Origin: Pratylenchus scribneri
Lineage: Eukaryota > Nematoda > Chromadorea > Rhabditida > Pratylenchidae
Reading direction: 5' to 3'
Length of the DNA stretch: 64,000 bases
NCBI GenBank assembly: GCA_030063045.1
Contig: JAQSEB010000037.1
Coordinates: 1,674,001 to 1,738,000, forward strand
The position numbers and the translations under genes were made by a program. Positions 45,537-56,498 of this stretch are shown here, in pieces. How positions within the stretch are numbered: the first letter of the stretch is position 1; each line of letters starts with the position of its first letter. The notes beneath the pieces were generated by a model, which saw only the letters and a list, made by a program, of their open reading frames with translations, had not been told where the DNA came from and made no database searches.

Positions 45537-46565
45537 AGATGGGGAAGAATGAAATGGATGAAATGAATGGGGAAAAATTGACACCTTTGAATTTGATCTT
45601 CATTTTTGGAATTTTTGATGATCTTTTTTCACTTAAATTTTATTCCTTTTCCACTAATTATAATTAATATTTTTATTTGGGCAATTCTTTCCAATTTTAA
45701 TTAAGCATTTTTCATTTATTATTCAATAAATACAGCAATCGATTAAATTTTTTGCCATTTTATTAATGTTAAAATAAAATTATTTCTTATTTATGGATTG
45801 ATTTGAATTGAATTAAAAAAATAAAATATACCATATTTTTCATATTAGAAGCCCCATAAAATTATTTTTCGAAGCCCCAAAAATGGGTAAAATTTAGAGT
45901 CTAACTCTCTTATCTGTGTTAAACTATGCGTTTTTTTAGTACAATGGCACTAATAAATGCAACATCATGCAGAGAGAGTACGGTACCTCAAATCCGAGGG
46001 AGGCTTTAAGATTTGGGATCTTACTCTCTTCTCTGTAATAATTAGAGTACGGATTTATATGCACGAAAAAGTGCCAAAATTTGGAAAAATGTCTTAATTT
46101 ATGCAAAATTTTCTTAAAATATGTAATTTTCCGATTTTTATTGCATTTTTGAATTGTAATTTTTGCCAAAAATATGCCAAAATATGCAATTGCATATATT
46201 TATAAGCATTTGGGATCTAAATCTAACTTTTATCTGTAATAAACTAAAAACTATGTTTTTAATAAAACCCAATGTCACCTAAATGCAATAAAAATTTATC
46301 TAAAAAGTTTATCTTGCCTAGAGGTACGGTACCTCACATTCGAGGGGGGCTTCTAATAAGAAAATGCGGTAATAATCATTTATTCCCCACCAAAACAAAA
46401 TTTTATTTATAACATCAAATCAAAAATGGATAAAATTGAGTCAACAATATTTCGAGTGTCCATTTCAACAATATCATCGATGGGTAAAGTAAATTGGATA
46501 AATAATTTAAAAAAAAAAAAACAAAAACAATTTGGGTCCTTTCTTCATTCAATGCATTTTCTTTC
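45537..46565. other. Gene-free, with repeat family sharing GAGTACGGTACCTCA
   Basis: A unit with GAGGTACGGTACCTCA-like, TCCGAGGG-GGCTT and CTAACT-TCTTATCTGTAATAAACTA recurs at about 45845-46040 and 46195-46375. It relates to the degraded repeat at 6855-7045. No gene recognised. Confidence 0.5.
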
Positions 46566-49500
46566 TTATTTTACGGGCACATTCCTCAGTGTCAATGCCT
46601 TCAATGTTGAATTCGTCCGTTGAACTCGAAGCAAATGGCCCTTGAAAACGCATTCCCCTTCGGCGGATACAGACAAATCCTGAGAAAAATGTGATGAATT
46701 AAATATGTTTAAATTAAGCAAAAATTCCATATTATGGATTATTTAAGTTTTTCTTTTCTTTTTCATTTCGAAAAGTTTTATTTTTTGTTCCGGTTGTTCC
46801 AGAAAGTTTATTTATTTGTTCCGGAAAGTTTATTTAATTTGTTCCGGAAAGTTTATTTAATTTGTTCCGGAAAGTTTATTTATTTGTTCCGAAAAGTTTA
46901 TTTATTTTGTTCCGGAAAGTTTATTTAATTTGTTCCGGAAAGTTTATTTAATTTGTTCCGGAAGGTTTATTTAATTTGTTCCGGAAAGTTTATTTATTTG
47001 TTCCGAAAAGTTTATTTAATTTGTTCCGGAAAGTTTATTTAATTTGTTCCGGAAAGTTTATTTAATTTGTTCCGGAAAGTTTATTTAATTTGTTCCGGAA
47101 AGTTTATTTAATTTGTTCCGGAAAGTTTATTTAATTTGTTCCGGAAAGTTTATTTATTTTGTTCCGGAAAGTTTATTTAATTTGTTCCGGAGTTTTTTTA
47201 TTTTGTTCCGGAAAGTTTATTATTTTATTTCGGTTATTCCATAATATAAGAATCAGAATTTTTAATTCCCTGATATTTTTCACTTAATTTTTAATATAAT
47301 TTTGCGCTTACCGGCGCAACAGTCTCCCAAATTTTCTTCTTCGGATTCATGAATGGTTGGTCAGGTCGACGGGTGAAAGGGTCGCAAACAACAATGTCGC
47401 CAGGTTGACAGGCCGGATCCAATCCAAGAATTTCCACCTTTTCCGGTGTGGATGCGCACATCACCATTGCCTGCGATTCCACTCCACGCATTTTGGCCGG
47501 TTTTAAATTGCAAAGACAGACCACAAGTCGATTTTGCATCTGAAAAAATTAATTATTTTGGATTTTATTTTCTATTTGAACCTCTTCGATGGGCACAAAA
47601 CGGACTAGGCCGGACACCACGGTGCGGGGTTTCTCCTCGCCCAAATCAATTTGTTCCACATAAAGGGCATCGGCGTCCGGATGCTTTTTGGCTTCCAAAA
47701 TGCGCCCAACTCGGAGGTCCAGCCGGCCAATGTCGATGGAATCGCCGTCTCCGCCACTCGTCGTTGTTTTTGATTCGCCGCCACTTCCCTTCGCCTCTCC
47801 TCCCCCTTTGCCACCCTTTTTCACTTCCTTCTTGCTAGCCGCCTTCTCTGCTGGTTTTTGTTGGGCATTTGAAGAATTCGAATTGCCTGCTTTTTCTTCG
47901 GCCTTTTGTTTTGGTGGCTCAATTGGGGCGACTGAAAATTATTAAATGAATTATAATTTGCATTTAAGAGAACCATTATTAAGGGAATTTATTTGCCACA
48001 AAGATTATAAAGCGGTTGTGGTTTATCTAAACCCACAAATCTTATCTTAATTGATAAATGTCGCCCAAAGGTATTATTGATAATGATTCGGCTTTAGTTT
48101 TGATTAAAAAACTAAAACCGGTTTAAATTGTTTAATTTAGAAGTCATGCATTCTTTTTTGGTAAATTAATATTATCCCATTTTAAGGATTATTTTTCTAT
48201 TTAATTTATCAAATTATTTTTTAGCCTAGCCCTATTTAAAATATTAATTAACCGGTGGCCGTTATTGTTGTTGGTTTTGGCGGATTGTAGAGTGGACCAG
48301 TGTAGCCAAGTTTCGTTTTGTATGCTTCAATTTGCTTCATCAATTCCGCATTTTCCGTGTCCAATCGGGCCATTTGTTTTGCCACAAATATTTCCTCTAA
48401 AAAAATAAATTGGAATCCATTTTGCCCTCAAAAAACAGACTGGCTTTTTGGAATTTGGCCATCACTTCCGCGTGCAATTTGTCCGCATCCATCCGCGCAA
48501 ATTCCTCATCATTTGGCATTTTTTCAAATGTCTTGGCCATTTTTGGTGCTAAAAATTATTTTTAAATTTATTTTTTTAATTAAAAATTCAAACTTTTTTG
48601 TTGTTTTCCTTTTGTTGGCGATGCCTTTTGCTTTTGAAGTCCGTTTGGCACTGTGGTAATTGTCGAAGCCGGAATTTGGGTTGGGCCACCAAACAAAGTT
48701 TTCCACTCAACAATTTTTGCCGGTTCCAATTTGGTGAATAGAGGGAAAGGCTGAAAAATGATTGGGGAAATATAAATAATTTTGACAATGGATAATTTTG
48801 TAATTTAATCAAACATTTATAAAAATGAACAGTCGATTCAGGGTCATCGCATTGAAGGAGGCGGCGGATGGCAGCATTATCCCGGGGAATTTTTGAATTT
48901 GAACTTATTTTTGAATTTGATTTTTTCAGAAATTTTCTGGAATACCTTTTTTTTAATTTTTTGGATGCTTTGAATTTGGAATAAAAAACAAAAAAAATAT
49001 TCTTGTTGAGACTGAAACTGAATAAATTTAGTAGCGGCGCTCGCCATTCCGCCTCCTCCCCTCCCTAATATTTTGCTTGCAAAAAAAGAACTAAATTGAA
49101 GGGAGAGAATCGATTGGAGAAATTGATGGAATGGGCAGCAGCGGAGAGGAAAGATGGGAAGGGGAAGATTAGGCTGTGGACGAAATCAACAAATACCCAA
49201 AAGAATGGAAATGGTTGGAGGGTTGCCGCCCATCTTTTTTGATTTTTTGACCGATAAAAATGTTGGGGAATGTGAATTTGGGGAAATTAATTAATTGGCG
49301 TTGAAATTGAAAATGATTAAGATAAAAGAGGAAAAAATGGACGAAGAATGGACTAAATAATAAATGATTAGGTAAAGGAATGAATTTTAGTAAGAAATGG
49401 AAACTATTAAAGAGAAGACAAATTGGAAGAAAGCTTGTTCTTAGAATTGGTTTTTTAAAGGTTTTAATTGGTTTTTATTAATTAATAATTCCATTTTCCC

Positions 49501-52448
49501 ACCTTATTGTGTTGATGGCCCGATTTGAGGAAGAGAAGAAATTTGGAGGGAAGGGCGATTGGCATTGGCAAATTGCATTGTTCACGGATTTGGGCACTCA
49601 CGGTGGGCATAAATGGATAAATGAGGATGGAGATGAGCACTGACAAATTGGCCGAAACTCCGATAATTGTTTTGGCTTGGGCTCTGGAAATAAAAATTTA
49701 GGAATAAATTTTAAATTAAAATTTAGCTTGAAAAATTAAATAAATTTAACCAACCTTTCCTCTTCGTTGCCTTTGACCAACACCCAAGGCTCTCCCGCCT
49801 GCATATATTGGTTTCCTCTCCGCGAAATGGCCAATATCCTTTGGAGAGCATCGCGCATTCGAATTTCCTCCATCGCTTTGGAATATTCCGCCAAATCGGC
49901 ATCCACGGCGGCGAATAATTCCTCCTCCGATGCACCAATGGTGGAAATTTCGGGTTGAATTCCGCCGAAATTGTTGGCCAAAAAACTGAGGGCGCGCAGA
50001 ACAAAATTGCCCAAATTTGCGAGCAGCTCCGAATTGTTCTGAAATGAATTTTGGGTGATTTAAATAATAGGTCAACCTAGTGTGTTATGTGTTTAATTCC
50101 CCGTGTATTTTTTGTTCAAATTTATAGTTACATAGATTTATGACCACATTTAGGGTCTAAGTTTATAAAGAAGATTTAATGTTTAATCATCATAAACTAA
50201 AAACGCCATTCTTATCTTAGTGGGTTGGTGCGTTTTTGCAAAATTTTGGTACTCGGGTTCGAACCCACCTGGGAGAAGTTATTTTTTTCGGGTTTAATAA
50301 CAACTTATATCCATTTTTATACATCCTAAACTTCATTCCGAGACCACAATATTTTCATTGACCACAAAATACGTGGTAGTTCTCACAAAAATTAAATAAA
50401 AATGCACAAACCTTAAACATAAAATCATCCCAACAAAATGAGGTATCCTGTCCCTCCGGGCGCATGTAAAGCAAATAGAAACGGAACACGTCGGCTGGAA
50501 TGCCAATTTTGGCCACTGCATCCCCAAAAATGCCCACTCCACGGGATTTGCTGAACTTTTGGTCCTCGTAGTTCAAATATTCCGTTGCACAAATGTGTTT
50601 TGCGCGGGTGAATGGTTCGCCGGTGGCCAAAAGTGTTGCCGGAAAAATGATACTGTGGAAGGCCACGTTGTCTTTGCCCAAGAAATGGAACAGTTCCACA
50701 TTGTTCGGATTCATCCACCAACGGGTCCATTGGTCGCCGAGCAGTGATTTTGTGATGGACAAGTAGCCAATGGGGGCGTCGAACCATACGTAGAAAACCT
50801 TAATAATTTTTGGATTAAATGGTGGTTAAATTTATATTTTAATTAGACATTTTGGTCATTTTTGTGGGTTTGGACAATGGGATTTGGAGATATTGGTCTT
50901 TTTCCTTCTTTTGGATATTTTTGGGTATGAGCCATTGGAAAAGGTTTTTTTTTGTCGAAACCGAATAACTTTTTTAATGAATGATCTTAATTAGACATAT
51001 AAATCTTAAACCATTCGATAGAGATCAACAAATGCGTCGATTGATGTATTGGTTTGTCACACAGAGTTACATACCAAAAACCAAATATGGTTTGGACGAT
51101 TTAATATTTTCAATTTTGAACAAATCCAATAAATTTTAACATTATTAAAAGCATCAGGCATCTTCACTAGTACTATCGAATGGGATAAGATTCAAAAGCT
51201 TTATGTAAAATTAAGCATTTAAAAGTTGGCAAGTTTTTGGCTAAATCCTATCTTTCTGCAGTAAAATTAGTACTCATTTAGTAATTAATCTACTTTATAT
51301 CCTTTATCTGACTAAATTTGACCAATTAACTGGTCAGCGGTCACTAATTGAAATTTTAATTTTACTCTTATTAATTAAATGCAAACCTTGGATGCAAATT
51401 CCTCCAGCGGGACGGGTGTACCCCACTTCAGGTCTCGTGTGATGCACCTCTTCTCCAGCCCCATTTTCAGCCAACTCCGTGTGATCGAAATTGCACTGGT
51501 CGACCATTTTGAGTCGTCGGTTTCCATAATTTCATTCAAATATTCTTCGATTTTTGGCTTAAATTTGAATTCATTCAATAAATTAAATATTTGAAGAACT
51601 TGCCGAAAGATGATCCAAATTCAAAAAAAGATGTTTTGATTCTTGAATGGTTGGTTTACTGGAACAAATCATGCATTTTGGCTCTATCAAATCCACTCCA
51701 TCCAACAATCGGCCACATCCATCGCATTGGTCGCCCCGGGCATCCACAAATTTGCAATGTGGACAAATTCCACTGACAAATCGATCGGCCAAAAATCTTT
51801 GAGGAAATTACTAAATATTATTAAATTTATTATTTTTGAATACTTTTGACATTTTCCGCAATGCAATTGTTTTTGGGTGTCAATTGAGGTGAAGCCATTT
51901 CGATGAATTTTGAGGAAAATATTTTGGGCAATTCTAATTTATCATTAAATTATTCAATAAAATGTTGAAAATTACTCTGTTTGATGTTCCGTGGTGGTCC
52001 GGCCAAAATGGTCAAAATCGATGCCAAACCACTCGTACACTTGTTTATGTAATGCAAAGAATTTGTCGCAAATTTCTTTTGGCGTAACTCCCTCTTTAAA
52101 AATGTGTATAATTAAATTTATTAAAAAATCCTCAAAAAACCTGTCAGTGCTTTCATCTCGGTCGCTGTCCCATATTCATCCGTTCCACAAACAAAAAGGG
52201 TTTGATGGCCCCGCATTCGACAATAACGCGAAAAAACGTCGGCACTGAGTACGGCACCGATGATGTTGCCCAAATGTGGGACATTGTTGACGTAGGGGAG
52301 GGCGGAAGTGATCAAAATGTTTCGTTTTCCTTCAATTGGAAGTCTGAATAAATCAAAAATGATTCAATTGGACATAAAATGGAACAAACTTTGCACCAGC
52401 TTTCCCCTCGAAAAAGTCCGGCTCTTTAAATCGGCTTTTATTGTCCAT
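46566..52448 (-). CDS. MARS1: Cytosolic methionyl-tRNA synthetase with C-terminal EMAPII domain
   Basis: Fifteen exons: 52390-52448, 52141-52343, 51976-52093, 51844-51933, 51604-51796, 51387-51557, 50412-50798, 49755-50038, 49503-49683, 48594-48750, 48441-48548, 48253-48396, 47582-47931, 47312-47539 and 46566-46679, giving 928 residues. It charges tRNA-Met with methionine. The class I HIGH motif is HLGN in [22 protein letters not shown] appears as KFSKS in [14 protein letters not shown]. The zinc-knuckle region shows HCGKC, CPHC and [21 protein letters not shown] lies in the catalytic core. A helical linker and a Lys/Gly/Ser stretch lead to the EMAPII tRNA-binding domain ([31 protein letters not shown]). 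There is no N-terminal GST domain. Intron 51558-51603 uses a GCAAGT donor. Introns contain a minisatellite, two MITEs and a SINE. It starts 268 bp after the macro-Deltex stop. Confidence 0.95.
46785..47232. repeat. Minisatellite block 8, 23-bp unit, in the last MARS1 intron
   Basis: About 19 copies of GTTCCGGAAAGTTTATTTAAT+TT, the same unit as block 3 at 17.4-19.7 kb, with occasional GTTCCGAAAAG copies. Confidence 0.95.
48005..48145. mobile_element. Foldback MITE, copy 8 (MARS1 intron, partial)
   Basis: AAAGCGGTTGTGG, CCCACAAATCTTATC, TTGATAAATGTCGCCC, and AAACTAAAACCGGTTTAAATTG, as in the left half of the family. Confidence 0.5.
50160..50350 (+). mobile_element. tRNA-derived SINE, copy 2 (MARS1 intron)
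   Basis: Shares with copy 1 the segments TTTATAAAGAA-ATTTAAT, CTAAAAACGCCATT, the A-box-like CTTAGTGGGTTGGTGC, the B-box GGGTTCGAACCC, TTATTTTTTTCGG and CCATTTTTATACA. It lies in the intron 50039-50411 of MARS1, antisense to the gene. Confidence 0.75.
50960..51130. mobile_element. Foldback MITE, copy 9 (MARS1 intron, partial)
   Basis: AAATCTTAAACCATTCGATAGAGATCAACAAATGCGTCG-type sequence, TTTGTCACA, and TATGGTTTGGACGATTTAATATT, as in other family members, but without a clear right arm. Confidence 0.45.
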
Positions 52449-52716
52449 TTTTACTTAATAATTAATCAAATTATGAATCAAAAATCAATGAAAATAAAAC
52501 ATAATTCACAAAATTAATGATAAAAAAAAACAAATAAAATTACATTTAAATTTTATCCAATTAAAAAATGATGGAATTAGGAAATAATTTAGAGCAAAAA
52601 TAAAGGAAAGTATGCGTATATCCAAAAATCCCATATTAATTCAAAATAGCAAGAATAATCGGCCGGCTTCGTCTCATTAATTTATAATTGATTGCCCAGC
52701 CTCGTCTTTCATTCAT

Positions 52717-55700
52717 TTATAATTGATTAGGTTCAACTCCGACCATGGCCAACTCCTCTTTGACACGTTGCAAATATTGCGGATCCGGATATCCATAGCT
52801 GAAAATTTATTTACTTTATTTAATTAATAATTAATTAGTAAAATTTTACCATTGAGCCCCGCCGTCCTTGTTGGTTTCTAAAATTTAATTAAAAATGATT
52901 ATTTGACCAAATTGAATAAACCAACTATGATGAATTCCATTCCAAACTGGCACATTCTTTCGTCCAGTCGTATTCGAGTCACCAATCGTGAATACTGAAT
53001 TAAATATAAATTATTTAAAATATTATTTAAAATTACTTAAGCGTCTTTTGAAGGCAAGTTGCAGCAATTTGAGCACCTCAGTCCCCTCGGCATTGTTTGG
53101 CAAATATGCAATGCGATGGCTGGACCGGTAGGGCACACCGGGGCGCATGTGATTTTCCTAAAAATTTAATTTGATTAAAAATTTTAATAAATTGGGAGAA
53201 ACCGTTTGAATGCCAGGTGGAACATAGTAGGCAATTTCATGGAAGCCTTTCGCATCGGGATGACCAGGCACCGGCCCGGGAACAATTCGAACATTCATTG
53301 TTGCTAAATTTAAATATTAATTTAATTCTTAATTAAAATGAATACCATTCAATGGTTGGCATCCAATCGGGTATCCATAAAAACACATGCACAATGGACA
53401 TTGCTTTTTGACTTTGAAGGCAGCCTAAAATTTAAATATTTTAATGTGGAAAATTAGGTGGTGTGTTGAATCCGCCTATGGTCAAATAATTTAGGTATTA
53501 ATGGAGATGGAGTTTGTACCCTACGAGAGAAAGAATGAGGGTGAAGAATGAAGATGAAATTGAGGTTGATCTCCTTCATCATCCTCATTCATCTTCTATC
53601 CTCATCTTCTTCTTTTCTTCTTCATCCTCATTCGCTTGTAGGGGACAAATTCCATTGGTACCAATAATTTATTATTAGGGTTTAGAAAAATAAAAAATTC
53701 TCTGAATAATCTCTTGAACATGCTCATCACTGAGGACTAACCCGAATGCATTCTTCGTGAAAACGGTGATCACAAAGTGTCAGCTGGACAATTGCATCCG
53801 CATTTTCCTGCTCTTCCCGCATATCGCTCAGGCAAATGGAACATGGCATTGTGGATTCGTCCAACTTTGATGACAATTTGCTGCTTGATGATGGCGCCCC
53901 TTTGTCTTCTTCCTCATCCTTTCCCGACAACAATTCTTCGGCAGTTATTCGCTTCCAAAAAGTCTTCTCTTCTTCAATTCGTATTTTCTTTTGGGTTGGC
54001 GATTCAGTCGAATTTGTTGCATCCATTCGTTCGGATTGGTCGGAATCGGTAAAAAAACCCTGAAAAATAAAAAAATTAGTTTTACTTTTACTGGTGAGTG
54101 AGTCGCGTATCATTTTATTCCTTTTATTCAAAAAATACATACCCCCAAAACATCTTCATCGCTGCTGTCCTCCAAGTCCGAATCGTCTTCATCATCATCA
54201 TCGTCGTCCGAATCCGAACTGTCCTCCTCATCCTCATCGTCCATGTCTTCGTCCTCCCCAGTCCCGGTCAAATCCATAACAGCTTCGTCGATCGTCTCCC
54301 CATCTGTTCCTGAGCCTATTTCGGGAAAATAGAATATTAAAACATTAAAAAACAAAATTAGTACTCATAATGCTGATATTGAAGTTAATCGATGAGCCTG
54401 GAGCAGACACCGAGAGCACAGTGGAATGCGAAGATGATGACGGCGAAAATGTTGAATCGGAAGATGTTGAAGAAGTGCCTAAAAAATACGAAATTAAATA
54501 GAATATATTTTGTGCAGTGGCGATTCCAAGATTTGGTACTAACATAATTTAGGAGGTGCTGGAAGGTAAAAAGGATGAGGATGATGAAGAAGAGATGAAT
54601 CTGAGATGATCTTCTTCATCATCCCTCACATTCTCGTCATCATTTTCTTCATCTTCATCATCCCTTTTCCTTTCCAGCATCTAACTTGCACTAACAAACA
54701 CCCAGGGATGTTTCCAGAAGAGGGAGGGGTGGCGCCGCTGAAAATCACCGGGGTGCTCTATCAAAAATTTCAACTTTTGAGCGCCAATAAGCGCCAACGA
54801 AATTTTTACCAATTTTTAGGCTTAAAGGCCGACAATTTTGAAAAATTAAGAGGTTTTTGTGGGTAGAAAAACCCTCCTACACCAACCGAAAGAACCCCGC
54901 GATGCCACTTCTCCAGGGAAGAGGTTCGCCTTCCAGCACCGCCCACCTTCTTCCCTAAAACCGCCACTGATTCTTTGTATTATATTTAAACCTTGTTGTG
55001 AAGTTGATGGCCCCTGCTGCTGCGAATTAGAATTTTGTTGTTGTTGACGGGCGGCCCAGTTCGTGACCAATTGATTTAAGCATCCCCCAATCAGCGATTG
55101 CATTGTATTTTCATGTTGGTCAATGAATTGGAGTTTCTAAATGAATTGAACAATTTATTCTAGTATAGTTTACAAGAAAACCTGTAAATGTCCAAAATTG
55201 CCCTGGTCCATCAGTGCATTGCGCAGATAATTAATTGCAACGTCGACGGTCAATCCCAATTGTCCTTATGTAAAAAGATAAGTTGAAAATTTATTGGAAT
55301 GAATTTGCATACCAGTCCCAAGAAGTGGAATTGTCAAATATGGAATTCGCAGTTCAAGCGCTTTGCCGAAAATCCCCCAATATGCCCGGTCCAGAACATT
55401 GCGATCCACACTTCGAATCGGATAAAATATGATGTAATTTGAGCTAAGATTGGGCGTTGATTTGACGGCTATGGCAATTGTGTCCTGCTCCTGTCGCGCT
55501 TTTTGCAAATTTGCCTTAAAATATTTGCATTATAATCTAGTTTATAAACCAAAATGTTACCATGAATTCATTTCCTGCAATATCCTTAATTTGCTTGGCC
55601 AAACCTCCATTCAATGTGAAACGGGAATCGCAAATTATGCCAATTGTTGTATTGCATGCCAAAATATTACCCTAAAATTTGTTTAATTCATTAAAATTGA

Positions 55701-55822
55701 TTTGAAATATGACGAACCACTAAGCAATTCAATTCGATGCCTTTGTATCGTCCAACAAAGATGTTATTAACACCGGCCATCGCCAAATTATCCGAATTTT
55801 GATGACCGCGGGATTTAGGCAT
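52717..55822 (-). CDS. Macrodomain-RING-DTC fusion: Deltex-type E3 ubiquitin ligase
   Basis: Fourteen exons keep one frame for 576 residues: 55718-55822, 55561-55671, 55313-55514, 55182-55264, 54992-55136, 54365-54478, 54143-54315, 53742-54059, 53346-53424, 53203-53303, 53037-53157, 52926-52994, 52850-52877 and 52717-52798. Residues about 20-175 form a macrodomain: VGNILACN, GGLAKQIKDIAG, the strand NYIIFYPI, PYLTIPLLGTGQLGL and a closing helix. A Gln-rich and then very acidic linker follows (residues about 210-320). The C terminus is Deltex: a RING with CSICLSDM, TLCDHRFHEEC and CPLCMCFYG, then the DTC domain with YVPPGIQT, YRSSHRIAYLPNN, KLLQLAFKRRLIFTIGDSNTTG, WNGIHHK and YGYPDPQYL. Deltex DTC domains bind ADP-ribose or NAD and can link ubiquitin to ADP-ribose; macrodomains bind ADP-ribose. 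Head to head with NSE2, and upstream of MARS1 on the same strand. Confidence 0.88.
53518..53646. mobile_element. Foldback element with GATGAGGATGAAG arms, copy 1
   Basis: CCCTACGAG and AGAATGAGGGTGAAGAA at the left face TTCTTCATCCTCATTCGC and TTGTAGGG at the right in inverted orientation. It is in the Deltex intron between exons 8 and 9. Confidence 0.55.
54550..54686. mobile_element. Foldback element with GATGAGGATGATGAAGAAG arms, copy 2
   Basis: GCTGGAAGGTAAAAAGGATG and AGGATGATGAAGAAGA at the left face TCTTCATCTTCATCATCC and CTTTTCCTTTCCAGC in inverted orientation. It is in the Deltex intron between exons 5 and 6, next to a segment (54690-54970) that may be another insertion. Confidence 0.55.
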
Positions 55823-56498
55823 TTAATTTTTAATAGATCTCTAAAATGAAAATTTATGCAAACTTTAAGTATAGATTGTTGAAAATAGTATGCAATGAAC
55901 AGGTCAGGTGTTATTTAGGTGTCAAAATATTTTACTACAATTTCTTATTTCAATTGACGAGAAGAAGAACAGGAAATAAAACGTGTATCGACGTGGATTG
56001 TGGGTGGAATATCAAATATTTTTGATGGCTGGAAAAGATTGTTTAAGATCTACCTATACCTATTGCTTATTTTAAAAATGAATAATGTATGTTTTTGAGC
56101 ATTACTCATAATGCAAAAATCGATTGATGCAAGATCAAGATTAACCTTCCTCTACCTATCAACAAGAAGTTGAATTGAATGCCTGCCCCTAAACCTAACC
56201 CTAGCCCTAATCCCTAGTTAAAAAAAATTGTGCGCAAATGTCGGGTTTTTAATAGAGTGCGCAAATGTCTCGGCACGCCCTTTTCTAGCAAAGTGATAAT
56301 GATATTGATAGGCGAGAGACAAGAGTAGAGGGTGGAGAAGAAATGAGCAGACCAGCAGAGAAATTTTGAGATACCCACCCATTCATCTTTTTCCTTTCGC
56401 TTTTCCTTTCCTTATTATCAAATTGACATTTAATAAGAATGAATATGCAGTTTTTTCTTTTTTATAGATTATAATAACTAAAAGAATATTTATTCGAC
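55823..56498. promoter_or_regulatory. Shared 5' region between macro-Deltex (-) and NSE2 (+)
   Basis: The two start codons are 676 bp apart and diverge, so this region should hold both promoters. It also carries a CCTAACCCTAGCCCTAA stretch near 56190 like that in the foldback at 30.1 kb. No specific factor site is claimed. Confidence 0.4.

Noticed and set aside
46426..46623. 65-codon + strand frame near the MARS1 end
   Set aside because: Antisense to the last MARS1 exon, which matches the EMAPII C terminus.
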